64,000 nt of DNA, from contig NZ_VJVW01000001.1 in NCBI RefSeq assembly GCF_009735585.1, positions 206,947 through 270,946 on the forward strand. The letters are read 5' to 3'. The position numbers and the translations under genes were made by a program. Shown here piece by piece: positions 44,692 to 52,185 of the stretch (positions are counted from its first letter, which is position 1; each line of letters starts with the position of its first letter). Origin of the DNA: Christiangramia aestuarii (lineage in GTDB: Bacteria > Bacteroidota > Bacteroidia > Flavobacteriales > Flavobacteriaceae). A model generated the notes under the pieces. The model did no database searches. It had not been told where the DNA came from and saw only the letters and a list, made by a program, of their open reading frames with translations.

Positions 44692-45486
44692 TTACTGATC
44701 TGAAATATTATTAATTTTTTTGAATGAGGCCTGGATCCCTTTGATCAAAGAGGAACTAAGTCCGTTGTGTTCCATTTCGTTGAGACCTTCAATGGTACAT
44801 CCTCTAGGCGTAGTCACTTTATCGATCTCCTCTTCAGGATGCTTCCCAGATTCGATCAACAGACTTGCAGCCCCCAGACAGGTTTGCATAGAGAGCTCCT
44901 GAGCGTCTTTCGCATCGAAACCGAGCTGTACTGCTCCCTGAGTGGTTGCGCGTATCAAACGCATCCAGAAGGCGACTCCACTGGCGCAGATCACGGTGGC
45001 AGCCTGCATTTTATTTTCAGGAATAATGATACTGCTTCCTAACCGATTGAAGATAGCTTCGGCAATCGTGATCCTTTTCTGTCCTTTTTCATTACTGCAT
45101 AGACAGGTCATCGACTTACCAACAGCGATCGCGGTATTGGGCATCGATCTTATGATAAAATGATCCTCGCCAACGATGCTTTCCATCCGCGGAATTTTGA
45201 ACCCGGTAACGGTAGAGATCAAGACATGTTTATCGGTGAGTTCATCTTTGATCTCGTAAAGTATCTTTTCCAGTTGAGTGGGCTGAACGGCGAAGATCAG
45301 GATGTCTGAATTCTTTACAACTTCCAGATTATCTGAAGTTACGGTAACTTTTGAATATTCAGAAAACTCCTGAATCTCATCAAGTTTACGTTTGCTCAGA
45401 TACAGCGTGGTAAAGGCATTGCTAAAAATGAGTCCCTTCGCAATGGAGACTCCCAGATTTCCTGCACCAATAATTCCTATTTTCAT
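44692..45486 (-). CDS. proC: Pyrroline-5-carboxylate reductase ProC
   Basis: Reduces 1-pyrroline-5-carboxylate to proline with NAD(P)H. 264 residues; Rossmann motif MKIGIIGAGNLGVSIAKGLI at the N-terminus, IIRSMPNTAIAVGKSMTCL and TTPRGCTIEGLNEMEHNG at the C-terminal dimer domain. It sits between argC and argD, so proline and arginine enzymes share one transcript. Confidence 0.95.
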   Translation of the reverse strand: MKIGIIGAGNLGVSIAKGLIFSNAFTTLYLSKRKLDEIQEFSEYSKVTVTSDNLEVVKNSDILIFAVQPTQLEKILYEIKDELTDKHVLISTVTGFKIPRMESIVGEDHFIIRSMPNTAIAVGKSMTCLCSNEKGQKRITIAEAIFNRLGSSIIIPENKMQAATVICASGVAFWMRLIRATTQGAVQLGFDAKDAQELSMQTCLGAASLLIESGKHPEEEIDKVTTPRGCTIEGLNEMEHNGLSSSLIKGIQASFKKINNISDQ

Positions 45487-45505
45487 ATCAATATTCTATT
45501 TAAAT

Positions 45506-45562
45506 CGTCAATCTGAACACGTTTCAGCTTCTCCGAGATCCTGAAACGAGTTCAGGATGACG
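45506..45562. repeat. Intergenic repeat family B, copy between argC and proC
   Basis: CGTCAATCTGAACACGTTTC, AGCTTCTCCGAGATC, CTGAAACGAGTTCAGGATGACG: left and right ends are inverted; 57 bp inside the operon. Confidence 0.85.
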
Positions 45563-45566
45563 TCTA

Positions 45567-46532
45567 TTAAAAATAACTCGCTTTTAAATTCAAGCCCAAT
45601 TTTTCATCCAGGCCGAACATCAGATTCATATTCTGCACTGCCTGCCCGGAAGCTCCTTTCAACAAATTATCAATTATACTCGTCACCAGCAATTTATCAC
45701 CGAACTTCTGTAATCTAAGCAGGCATTTATTTGTATTGACGATCTGTTTCAAATGCAGATCTTCTTCGGTTACAAAGGTGAAGGCTGTATCTGCGTAAAA
45801 ATCTTTATAAATCTTTTTGGCTTCGTCCAGGCTTCCTGAAAACTTTGTGTAAGCCGTAGCATGGATTCCTCTTGAGAAATTTCCTCTATTCGGAATAAAG
45901 TTCACCTCGGTTTTATGATCTGACTGCAGCTGCTTTAAGCTCTGCCCGATCTCGTTCAAATGCTGGTGTTCAAATGATTTGTAAGCGGAGAAATTATTAT
46001 CCCTCCAGGTAAAATGCGTAGTTTCTGAAAGCGAAGTTCCCGCTCCGGTTGCTCCGGTAACCGCATTTACATGAACATCATCATTTAAAAGTCCGTTTTT
46101 AGCCAGAGGAAGAATTGCCAGGGTGATCGCTGTAGCGAAACATCCGGGATTTGCTATAAAATCAGCCGACTTGATCTCATCTTTGTACAATTCCGGAAGA
46201 CCATAAACAAAGGAGTGATCATCAGATTTCTGTCTGAAATCAGTACTGAGATCAACGATCTTCGTCTTTTCAGAAAATCGATTTTCAGCAAGGAACTTTT
46301 TCGAATTCCCATTCCCAAGACAAAGAAAAACAACGTCTACTTCAGTATTGATCTTATTGGTGAACTGAATTTCGGTTTCGCCTATCAGATCCTGATGGAT
46401 GCTATAAATAGGTTTTCCGGGCTGAGAAGTACTAAAAATAAAGTTCAGGTTTACCTCAGGATGATGGAGTAAGATCCTGATCAATTCTCCTGCGGTATAT
46501 CCTGCGCCTCCTATAATTCCTGCTTCAATCAT
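45567..46532 (-). CDS. argC: N-acyl-gamma-glutamyl-phosphate reductase ArgC
   Basis: NADPH-dependent reductase, 321 residues. N-terminal EAGIIGGAGYTAGELIRILLHHPEV (Rossmann), catalytic Cys in FIANPGCFATAITLAILPL, and TGATGAGTSLSE. Its ATG overlaps the argG stop by 4 nt (ATGA), so the two are coupled. Confidence 0.95.
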   Translation of the reverse strand: MIEAGIIGGAGYTAGELIRILLHHPEVNLNFIFSTSQPGKPIYSIHQDLIGETEIQFTNKINTEVDVVFLCLGNGNSKKFLAENRFSEKTKIVDLSTDFRQKSDDHSFVYGLPELYKDEIKSADFIANPGCFATAITLAILPLAKNGLLNDDVHVNAVTGATGAGTSLSETTHFTWRDNNFSAYKSFEHQHLNEIGQSLKQLQSDHKTEVNFIPNRGNFSRGIHATAYTKFSGSLDEAKKIYKDFYADTAFTFVTEEDLHLKQIVNTNKCLLRLQKFGDKLLVTSIIDNLLKGASGQAVQNMNLMFGLDEKLGLNLKASYF

Positions 46533-47716
46533 GAATCCTGGTTTACGTGTTGATAGATCTTGCCGGAATTAGACAGGATCTTGATAAATCCTTTGGCATC
46601 ATCTGCGGTCCAGGCTTTATTCTCCTCACCGTAATTCCCGAAACTACTGTTCATAAGATCATTTGGAGATTTAATTCCGTCCAAGGTAAATCTGTAAGGA
46701 TGAAGAGTAACGAACACATCACCAGTCACTTTAGCCTGAGAACTTTCAAACTGTGCTTCGAAATCCCGCATTACGGGATCTAGATATAATCCTTCGTGCA
46801 GGTGCATTCCATACCAGTTCGACGTATAATCCTTATGTTGAAGCTGCCATTTGCTCAAGGTATGTTTTTCTAACAAATGATGAGCTTTGATCGTGATCAA
46901 AGCAGCCGCAGCCTCAAAACCAACTCTTCCCTTGATTCCAATGATGGTATCACCTACGTGTATATCCCTGCCAATAGCATATTTTGAGGCAATTCCTTCC
47001 AGAATTTCAATGTTCTTTTCAGGAGAGTTTTCCTCGCCATTAATTGCGGTAAGCTCACCTTTGGTGAAACTAAGTTTTACCTGTTTTGGTTCTTTATCTT
47101 TTAATTGAGAAGGATATGCTTCTTCCGGTAAGGCTTTTTCCGAAGTCAGTGTTTCTGCTCCTCCAACGCTAGTCCCCCAAAGTCCTTTATTCACAGAATA
47201 TTTGGCTTTCTCCCAGTTCATTTCTACGCCTTTGCTCTTAAGATACTCTATCTCTTCCTGTCTGCTAAGCTGTTTGTCCCTGATTGGAGTGATGATCTTT
47301 ATATCTGGTGCGATGATCTGGAAGATCATATCAAATCTCACCTGATCATTTCCGGCGCCTGTACTTCCATGAGCGATATACTTTGCTCCAACTTTTTTAG
47401 CATAGTTCACGATCTCGATCGCCTGGATGATCCTTTCCGCACTTACCGAAAGTGGATAAGTATCATTTTTAAGTACATTTCCAAAAATGAGATATTTCAC
47501 TACTTTTTGATAGAAGGAAGAAATGGCATCGATGTTCTTATAACTGCTGGCACCGATCTTTTGGGCATTATCACCTATCTTCTTGATTTCTTCTTCTGAA
47601 AAACCACCGGTATTCACACTCACCGCATGAACTTCAAATCCTTCTTCTTCAGATAAATATTTCGCGCAATAAGAGGTATCCAATCCTCCGCTGTATGCTA
47701 TAACTACTTTTTTCAT
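46529..47716 (-). CDS. argG: Argininosuccinate synthase ArgG
   Basis: ATP-dependent ligase joining citrulline and aspartate. Start at ATG 47716 (MKKVVIAYSGGLDTSYCAKYL, 395 residues); the earlier in-frame ATG lies in the spacer next to a repeat. The P-loop-like AYSGGLDTS, GAKYIAHGSTGAGNDQVRFD and EMNWEKAKYSVNKGLWGTSVGG are family signatures. Separated from the upstream GNAT gene by repeat B. Confidence 0.96.
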   Translation of the reverse strand: MKKVVIAYSGGLDTSYCAKYLSEEEGFEVHAVSVNTGGFSEEEIKKIGDNAQKIGASSYKNIDAISSFYQKVVKYLIFGNVLKNDTYPLSVSAERIIQAIEIVNYAKKVGAKYIAHGSTGAGNDQVRFDMIFQIIAPDIKIITPIRDKQLSRQEEIEYLKSKGVEMNWEKAKYSVNKGLWGTSVGGAETLTSEKALPEEAYPSQLKDKEPKQVKLSFTKGELTAINGEENSPEKNIEILEGIASKYAIGRDIHVGDTIIGIKGRVGFEAAAALITIKAHHLLEKHTLSKWQLQHKDYTSNWYGMHLHEGLYLDPVMRDFEAQFESSQAKVTGDVFVTLHPYRFTLDGIKSPNDLMNSSFGNYGEENKAWTADDAKGFIKILSNSGKIYQHVNQDS

Positions 47717-47734
47717 TTGTATGTATTCTTCAAA

Positions 47735-47792
47735 CGTCAAGCTGAATTTATTTCAGCTTCTCAACAGATCCTGAAACAAGTTCAGGATGACG
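47735..47792. repeat. Intergenic repeat family B, copy between the GNAT gene and argG
   Basis: CGTCAAGCTGAATTTATTTC, AGCTTCTCAACAGATC, CTGAAACAAGTTCAGGATGACG; 58 bp, ending 13 nt after the GNAT stop. Confidence 0.85.
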
Positions 47793-47805
47793 GATATTTT
47801 AATAA

Positions 47806-48447
47806 TTACTCTTTCTCTGCCTTTTCCTTTTTATAGAAAAAGGTTTGTTTGATATGTTTTAATCTCTGAAAAGCTTTATCGTTTAATTTGCTGATGCTCT
47901 CAGGGGTCTTCTTTTTCTCCTTTTTCTTTTCAGGATCGTATAACATCCCTGTACAAAGACACATTTTTCTTTCGGTCCTTGTTAGAATATCGTAATTCTT
48001 ACAGCCCTGGCAACCTTTCCAGAAGGTCTCATCATCGGTTAATTCAGAGAAGGTAACCGGTTGATATCCCAGTTCGTAGTTGATCTTCATAACCGCCAAA
48101 CCGGTGGTAATCCCAAAGATCTTGGCATGGGGATATTTTGTTCTGGAATGTTTGAAGATCACTTTCTTGATCTCTTTGGCCAGCCCGTGATTTCTAAAAT
48201 CGGGATGCACAATAAGACCCGAATTAGCCACATATTTATCGTGACTCCAGGTTTCTATATAGCAGAAACCGGCAAATTTTTCACCCTCAAGAGCTATAAC
48301 GGCATTTCCTTTTTCCATCTTATTAATGATGTACTCAGGAGTCCTACGGGCAATACCGGTTCCACGGACCTTGGCCGACTCTTCGATACAGTTACAAATG
48401 ATCTCAGCGTAAGAAGCATGAGATTTATTAGCAATGATAATTTTCAT
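47806..48447 (-). CDS. GNAT-family acyltransferase heading the arginine operon, candidate N-acylglutamate synthase
   Basis: A 213-residue GNAT protein, first gene of the arginine operon. The acyl-CoA-binding motif A is GLIVHPDFRNHGLAKEIKKVIF (pyrophosphate loop R-N-H-G-L-A), preceded by AGFCYIETW and followed by KIFGITTGLAVMKINYELGYQPV. A C-terminal extension has four Cys (GCQGC..., MCLC), a possible metal site, and a lysine-rich tail. No argA or argJ is present in the operon, so this is the natural candidate for glutamate N-acetyl- or N-succinyltransferase. That role is inferred from position only. Confidence 0.75.
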   Translation of the reverse strand: MKIIIANKSHASYAEIICNCIEESAKVRGTGIARRTPEYIINKMEKGNAVIALEGEKFAGFCYIETWSHDKYVANSGLIVHPDFRNHGLAKEIKKVIFKHSRTKYPHAKIFGITTGLAVMKINYELGYQPVTFSELTDDETFWKGCQGCKNYDILTRTERKMCLCTGMLYDPEKKKEKKKTPESISKLNDKAFQRLKHIKQTFFYKKEKAEKE

Positions 48448-48498
48448 CTGCTAAGAAATTAAATTGAAAAAATGTTTTGATTTGGGGGTTTCGAGAGC

Positions 48499-48599
48499 GG
48501 AACCGGACTCACCTAAGTTCCATAGATATATAGACGCACTTACGTGCGACGGGGAAAACGTCGGCGCATAGGAGATATATCAGTAAAAGTGCTGATATA
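48499..48599 (-). promoter_or_regulatory. Switchable RNA structure around arginine leader peptide 2
   Basis: On the minus strand CTGATATAT (48583-48575) can pair upstream with TATATCAG (48599-48592, perfect 8-bp hairpin) or downstream with ATATATC (48531-48525), which encloses the whole second leader ORF. Inside are CGACG/CGTCG (48563-48547) and CGCAC-GTAA-GTGCG (48548-48535), which also exclude each other; the latter has a GNRA-type loop that includes the leader stop codon. A further hairpin GGAAC...GTTCC spans 48521-48499. No T run follows directly, so control may act through Rho or translation. Confidence 0.55.
48540..48569 (-). CDS. Candidate arginine leader peptide 2 (9 codons)
   Basis: ATG 48569 to TAA 48540 encodes MRRRFPRRT: five Arg codons (CGC, CGA, CGT, CGT, CGC) of nine. 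It ends 93 nt before the first gene of the arginine operon and lies between inverted repeats that form alternative structures. Such a density of CGN codons is very unlikely by chance in this AT-rich spacer. Start-site signals are weak, so translation is a prediction. Confidence 0.6.
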   Translation of the reverse strand: MRRRFPRRT

Positions 48600-48643
48600 A
48601 AGTTGGTATTCTATGCTGTTTAAGTAAATCAAAATGGAAAAAT

Positions 48644-48729
48644 CAAATAATATTAATGGAAAAGGGTTTCAGGGGCACGACCTAGAAGCGGCGGCGGGGC
48701 CTGAAATTGAAACGGGGTAATATTATTTG
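48644..48729 (-). promoter_or_regulatory. Hairpin of arginine leader 1, possible attenuator
   Basis: Perfect 12-bp outer stem on the minus strand: CAAATAATATTA (48729-48718, codons 6-9 of leader 1) with TAATATTATTTG (48655-48644), then ATTTTT. Nested inside is GTTTCA (48713-48708) with TGAAAC (48671-48666), competing with TTTCAGG (48706-48700) and CCTGAAA (48673-48667). A ribosome stalled on the Arg codons would cover the 5' arms. The stem is AT-rich, so terminator strength is uncertain. Confidence 0.5.
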
Positions 48730-48744
48730 TTTGATCGAAATCAT
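48682..48744 (-). CDS. Candidate arginine leader peptide 1 (20 codons)
   Basis: ATG 48744 to TAG 48682 encodes a 20-residue peptide that ends RFNFRPRRRF: Arg at positions 11, 15, 17, 18 and 19, read from CGT, AGG, CGC, CGC, CGC. The ATG lies 4 nt after a perfect promoter -7 box, so the message is probably leaderless, just as for the ilv leader. The Arg codons lie in the 5' arms of the hairpins described at 48644-48729. Position, composition and structure together point to arginine sensing by a translating ribosome. Confidence 0.7.
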   Translation of the reverse strand: MISIKQIILPRFNFRPRRRF

Positions 48745-48748
48745 AATG

Positions 48749-48776
48749 CAAATGTATACAAAATTTTAATTGACAA
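48749..48776 (-). promoter_or_regulatory. Promoter of the arginine operon
   Basis: Minus strand: TTG (48776-48774), 17 nt, TACATTTG (48756-48749), the same -7 sequence as in front of the E1 dehydrogenase gene. It predicts a start near 48743 and a leader of about 295 nt before the GNAT gene. Confidence 0.7.
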
Positions 48777-48780
48777 GCAT

Positions 48781-48905
48781 TTACAGGACTTAAAATTTAT
48801 AAATAAAATTTTCAATCCTCCCTCTCCCGAAATTGCAAAAAGAAATTTCGACCTCTCCAGAGGGAAAGGTAAATCGGTTACTCAGGGCCTAGCCCTAAGA
48901 TTTTT
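48781..48905. other. Spacer between ilvA and the arginine promoter
   Basis: No gene. It holds CTCAGGGC-CTA-GCCCTAAG (48881-48899) followed on the plus strand by seven T, and CGAAATT-N8-AATTTCG near 48828-48850 with CCTCTCCC/CCTCTCC motifs as in repeat family A. The first hairpin may stall transcription leaving ilvA, but its T run faces the other way. Confidence 0.4.
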
Positions 48906-50180
48906 TTATATTAAAAATTGAAATAAATTTGGATTATCGTTGAGATATTCTCCATAAAAATTCTTCTTTTTCATCCTATCCACCAATGGTTTAAAGTCAT
49001 TTGGGTCTTTTAACTCGATCCCAACCACCGCAGGTCCATTAGATCTATTGTGTTTTTTGGAATATTCAAAATGAGTGATGTCATCATTGGGTCCAAGAAC
49101 TTTAGCTACAAACTCCTTTAAAGCACCTGCTCTCTGTGGAAATACCACCACGAAATAATGCTTCAATCCAGAATATAGCAATGCTCTTTCCTTGATCTCA
49201 GCCATCCTGATGATATCATTATTACTTCCGCTAACGATACAAACCACGTTCTTACCTTTAATTTTTTCGGAATAAAGGTCTAATGCCGAAATAGCCATTG
49301 CTCCAGCCGGTTCTACTACCATTGCATCCTGGTTATAGAGATCAAGAATGGTCTGGCAGATCTTCCCTTCAGGTACCGTGATCATTTCGTCGAGATTCTT
49401 TTTACAGATCGCGAAATTCCTGGCGCCAACTTTCTGAACAGAAGCACCATCTACAAATCGCTCAATATTCTCTAATTCCACTACCTTACCTTCCCGCAAG
49501 GAAGTTTTCATCGAGGGCGCACCTTGAGGTTCAATACCTATGATCTTGGTATTTGGTGATAACTCCTTGAACATAGAAGAAACTCCGGCGAGTAATCCAC
49601 CACCTCCAAGAGGAGCGAAAATATAATCTATAGACTCATCAGCCTGTTCAAGAATTTCCAAAGCTATGGTCGCCTGGCCTTCTATTACTTTTTCATCATC
49701 AAATGGATGAATGAATATAAGGCCCTGCTCTTCCATATGTTTCATGGCACTCTTAAAAGAATCATCATAAGTATCTCCCTTAAGCACCACATCTACCCAT
49801 TCTCCTCCAAACATCTGGGTTTGCTCAACCTTTTGTTTCGGAGTAGTTCCGGGCATATAAATTACTCCCTTAACCTTTAATTTATTACAGGCAAAAGCAA
49901 CTCCCTGGGCGTGATTTCCGGCACTGGCACAGATCACTCCTTTCTCTAATTGCTTCTGCGGCAAGCTGGAAATCTTGTTATATGCACCCCGAATTTTATA
50001 AGATCTAACCTGTTGCAGGTCTTCTCTTTTCAGCATGACATTGGCCTCAAAGCGTTTGCTATAAGTAAAGGATTCGGCTAAAGGAGTTTTTAAAACAACT
50101 TTGGAAATTCTTTCAGCAGCCTGTTTAACAGCCTCGAGGCTTGGTATATATGTTTTATCTTTTTCCAGCAAAGTATTCAT
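48906..50180 (-). CDS. ilvA: Threonine ammonia-lyase IlvA
   Basis: PLP enzyme making 2-oxobutanoate from threonine for isoleucine. 424 residues: PLP-lysine block VRSYKIRGAYNKISSL (residues about 57-72), the phosphate loop GGGGLLAGVSS, CIVSGSNND, and a single C-terminal ACT-like regulatory region (HYFVVVFPQRAGALKEFVAKVLG). Last gene of the ilv operon; its ATG shares one base with the ilvC stop. The short ACT region suggests the feedback-controlled biosynthetic type, but is smaller than in E. coli. Confidence 0.95.
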   Translation of the reverse strand: MNTLLEKDKTYIPSLEAVKQAAERISKVVLKTPLAESFTYSKRFEANVMLKREDLQQVRSYKIRGAYNKISSLPQKQLEKGVICASAGNHAQGVAFACNKLKVKGVIYMPGTTPKQKVEQTQMFGGEWVDVVLKGDTYDDSFKSAMKHMEEQGLIFIHPFDDEKVIEGQATIALEILEQADESIDYIFAPLGGGGLLAGVSSMFKELSPNTKIIGIEPQGAPSMKTSLREGKVVELENIERFVDGASVQKVGARNFAICKKNLDEMITVPEGKICQTILDLYNQDAMVVEPAGAMAISALDLYSEKIKGKNVVCIVSGSNNDIIRMAEIKERALLYSGLKHYFVVVFPQRAGALKEFVAKVLGPNDDITHFEYSKKHNRSNGPAVVGIELKDPNDFKPLVDRMKKKNFYGEYLNDNPNLFQFLI

Positions 50181-51649
50181 TACGCGTATATTTTCTTCAT
50201 TGCGGTCATCGCAGATCTTAATTTAGCTCCGACCTCCTCAACAGGATGATTTTTTATTTCAGCATTCACTTTTTCCAGTTTCTGCTCATCAACATTTCCA
50301 CCTTCGAATTTCTTGCCGGCAACTTCAGGCTCAAGAGAATTCACATAATCCTTGATCAAAGGTTTTGCGGCATGATCGAACAGGTAACAACCGTATTCTG
50401 CAGTATCTGAAATCACTCTATTCATTTCATATAGTTTTTTCCTGGCGATAGTGTTAGCAATAAGCGGAGTTTCATGAAGCGACTCATAATAAGCCGATTC
50501 TTCAATGATTCCTGCATCTACCATGGTCTCAAAAGCCAGTTCCACGCCAGACTTTACAAATGCTACCAGCAATACACCTTTATCGAAATATTCCTGTTCA
50601 GAAATCTCTTCGGAAGTCGCCTCTGTTTTTTCAAAAGCGGTGTTCTCGGTTTCAGCTCGCCAGGTATGCAATTCCTTATCGTCATTCGCCCAGTCTTTCA
50701 TCATGCGGCTGCTGAATTCACCGGAAATGATATCATCCATATGTTTCTGGAAAAGTGGACGCATGGTTTTCTTAAGATCTTCGGAAATTTCATAAGCTCT
50801 CAATTTTGCCGGATCTGATAGTCGGTCCATCATCTGAGTGATTCCTCCATGTTTCAATGCTTCCGTAATAGTTTCCCAGCCATATTGGATCAATTTCGCG
50901 GCGTAGTTTGGATCTACTCCTTCAGCAACCATCTTATCAAAAGTCAGGATCGAACCGGTTTGAAGAACTCCGCATAAAATGGTTTGCTCTCCCATTAGAT
51001 CTGATTTCACTTCAGCTACGAAGGAAGATTCCAGAACTCCGGCACGATGACCCCCGGTGGCGTAAGCATAGGCTTTTGCCCATTCCAGGCCAATCCCGTG
51101 TGGATCATTTTCAGGATGCACGGCGATTAACGTGGGCACCCCAAAACCTCTTTTGTATTCTTCACGAACTTCAGATCCAGGACATTTAGGCGCGACCATG
51201 ATCACAGTAACATCTTCACGAATCTTCATGCCTTCTTCTACGATATTGAAACCATGAGAATAAGAAAGCACCGCGTTCTTTTTGAGGTAAGGCTGAATGG
51301 CCTTGATCACCGAAGTATGTTGTTTGTCGGGCGTTAGGTTGATAACCAGGTCTGCTTCGGGAACGAGTTCTTCATAAGTTCCCACTTTGAAATCATTTTC
51401 AGTAGCATTTTTCCAAGACTGACGTTTTTCCTTGATCGCTCCTTCTCTTAGAGCGTATGAAATATCGAGTCCGCTGTCGCGCATATTGAGTCCCTGATTG
51501 AGACCCTGGGCGCCGCAGCCAACGATGACTATTTTCTTATCTCTTAAAGCATCTACTCCGTTATCGAATTCTTCAAGCTCCATAAACCTGCAGGTTGCTA
51601 ACTGGGCTTGTTTTTCACTGGATGAAAGGCTGTTAAAATAGTTGGTCAT
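50180..51649 (-). CDS. ilvC: Ketol-acid reductoisomerase IlvC, class II
   Basis: NADPH and Mg-dependent isomeroreductase of the Ile/Val pathway. The 489 residues show the long class II form with a duplicated C-terminal helical domain. The cofactor loop is [27 protein letters not shown], followed by [36 protein letters not shown] and [25 protein letters not shown] carry metal ligands. It overlaps ilvN by 4 nt and ilvA by 1 nt. Confidence 0.96.
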   Translation of the reverse strand: MTNYFNSLSSSEKQAQLATCRFMELEEFDNGVDALRDKKIVIVGCGAQGLNQGLNMRDSGLDISYALREGAIKEKRQSWKNATENDFKVGTYEELVPEADLVINLTPDKQHTSVIKAIQPYLKKNAVLSYSHGFNIVEEGMKIREDVTVIMVAPKCPGSEVREEYKRGFGVPTLIAVHPENDPHGIGLEWAKAYAYATGGHRAGVLESSFVAEVKSDLMGEQTILCGVLQTGSILTFDKMVAEGVDPNYAAKLIQYGWETITEALKHGGITQMMDRLSDPAKLRAYEISEDLKKTMRPLFQKHMDDIISGEFSSRMMKDWANDDKELHTWRAETENTAFEKTEATSEEISEQEYFDKGVLLVAFVKSGVELAFETMVDAGIIEESAYYESLHETPLIANTIARKKLYEMNRVISDTAEYGCYLFDHAAKPLIKDYVNSLEPEVAGKKFEGGNVDEQKLEKVNAEIKNHPVEEVGAKLRSAMTAMKKIYA

Positions 51650-52185
51650 GATAATGAGTTTGTGGTATTAAATTTTTCTAATATTCCTGAAATTGGCATT
51701 TCGTTTTTGGTAACCGCAATGGTTCCAGACCTTACGAATTGCATCAATCCATAAGGTTTCAGGGTCTCGTAAAGAGCATCTACCTCGGTTCGTTTTCCGG
51801 TCTTTTCGATCACGAAAAATTCCTTGGTAACCGTCACAATGCGGGCATTGGTTTCTTTAATGAAGTCCTGGATATTGTGATCGTCTAAAAAGTCCTGAGA
51901 CCTGATTTTATAAAGAGCGGTTTCCTGGTAAATGGTTTCAGCATCGGTATGATAAAATGCCTTGATCACCTCGATCTGTTTTTCAAGCTGACCCACGATC
52001 TTTTTGATCTGTTCCTCGGTAACGTTCACGATGATGATAAAACGCATTACTTCAGTCACCTCGCTGGGCGATGCGGTAATACTCTCAATATTGATATGCC
52101 TTTTCAGGAAAATGGCCGCAATTCTTGATAGTAATCCAAGATTGTTTTCTGTGTATATAGATACGGTATAATTCTTTTTTTCCAT
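51646..52185 (-). CDS. ilvN: Acetolactate synthase small subunit IlvN/IlvH
   Basis: Regulatory subunit, 179 residues, with an N-terminal ACT domain ([38 protein letters not shown]) that binds valine in known enzymes, and a C-terminal ferredoxin-like part. It overlaps ilvB by one base (TAATG) and ilvC by four, so subunits should be made in fixed ratio. Confidence 0.94.
   Translation of the reverse strand: MEKKNYTVSIYTENNLGLLSRIAAIFLKRHINIESITASPSEVTEVMRFIIIVNVTEEQIKKIVGQLEKQIEVIKAFYHTDAETIYQETALYKIRSQDFLDDHNIQDFIKETNARIVTVTKEFFVIEKTGKRTEVDALYETLKPYGLMQFVRSGTIAVTKNEMPISGILEKFNTTNSLS

Noticed and set aside
48727-48921. 64-codon plus-strand ORF over the arginine leader
   Set aside because: Antisense to the leader, low-complexity translation, and its 3' end overlaps ilvA. 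The leader features on the other strand explain the region better.
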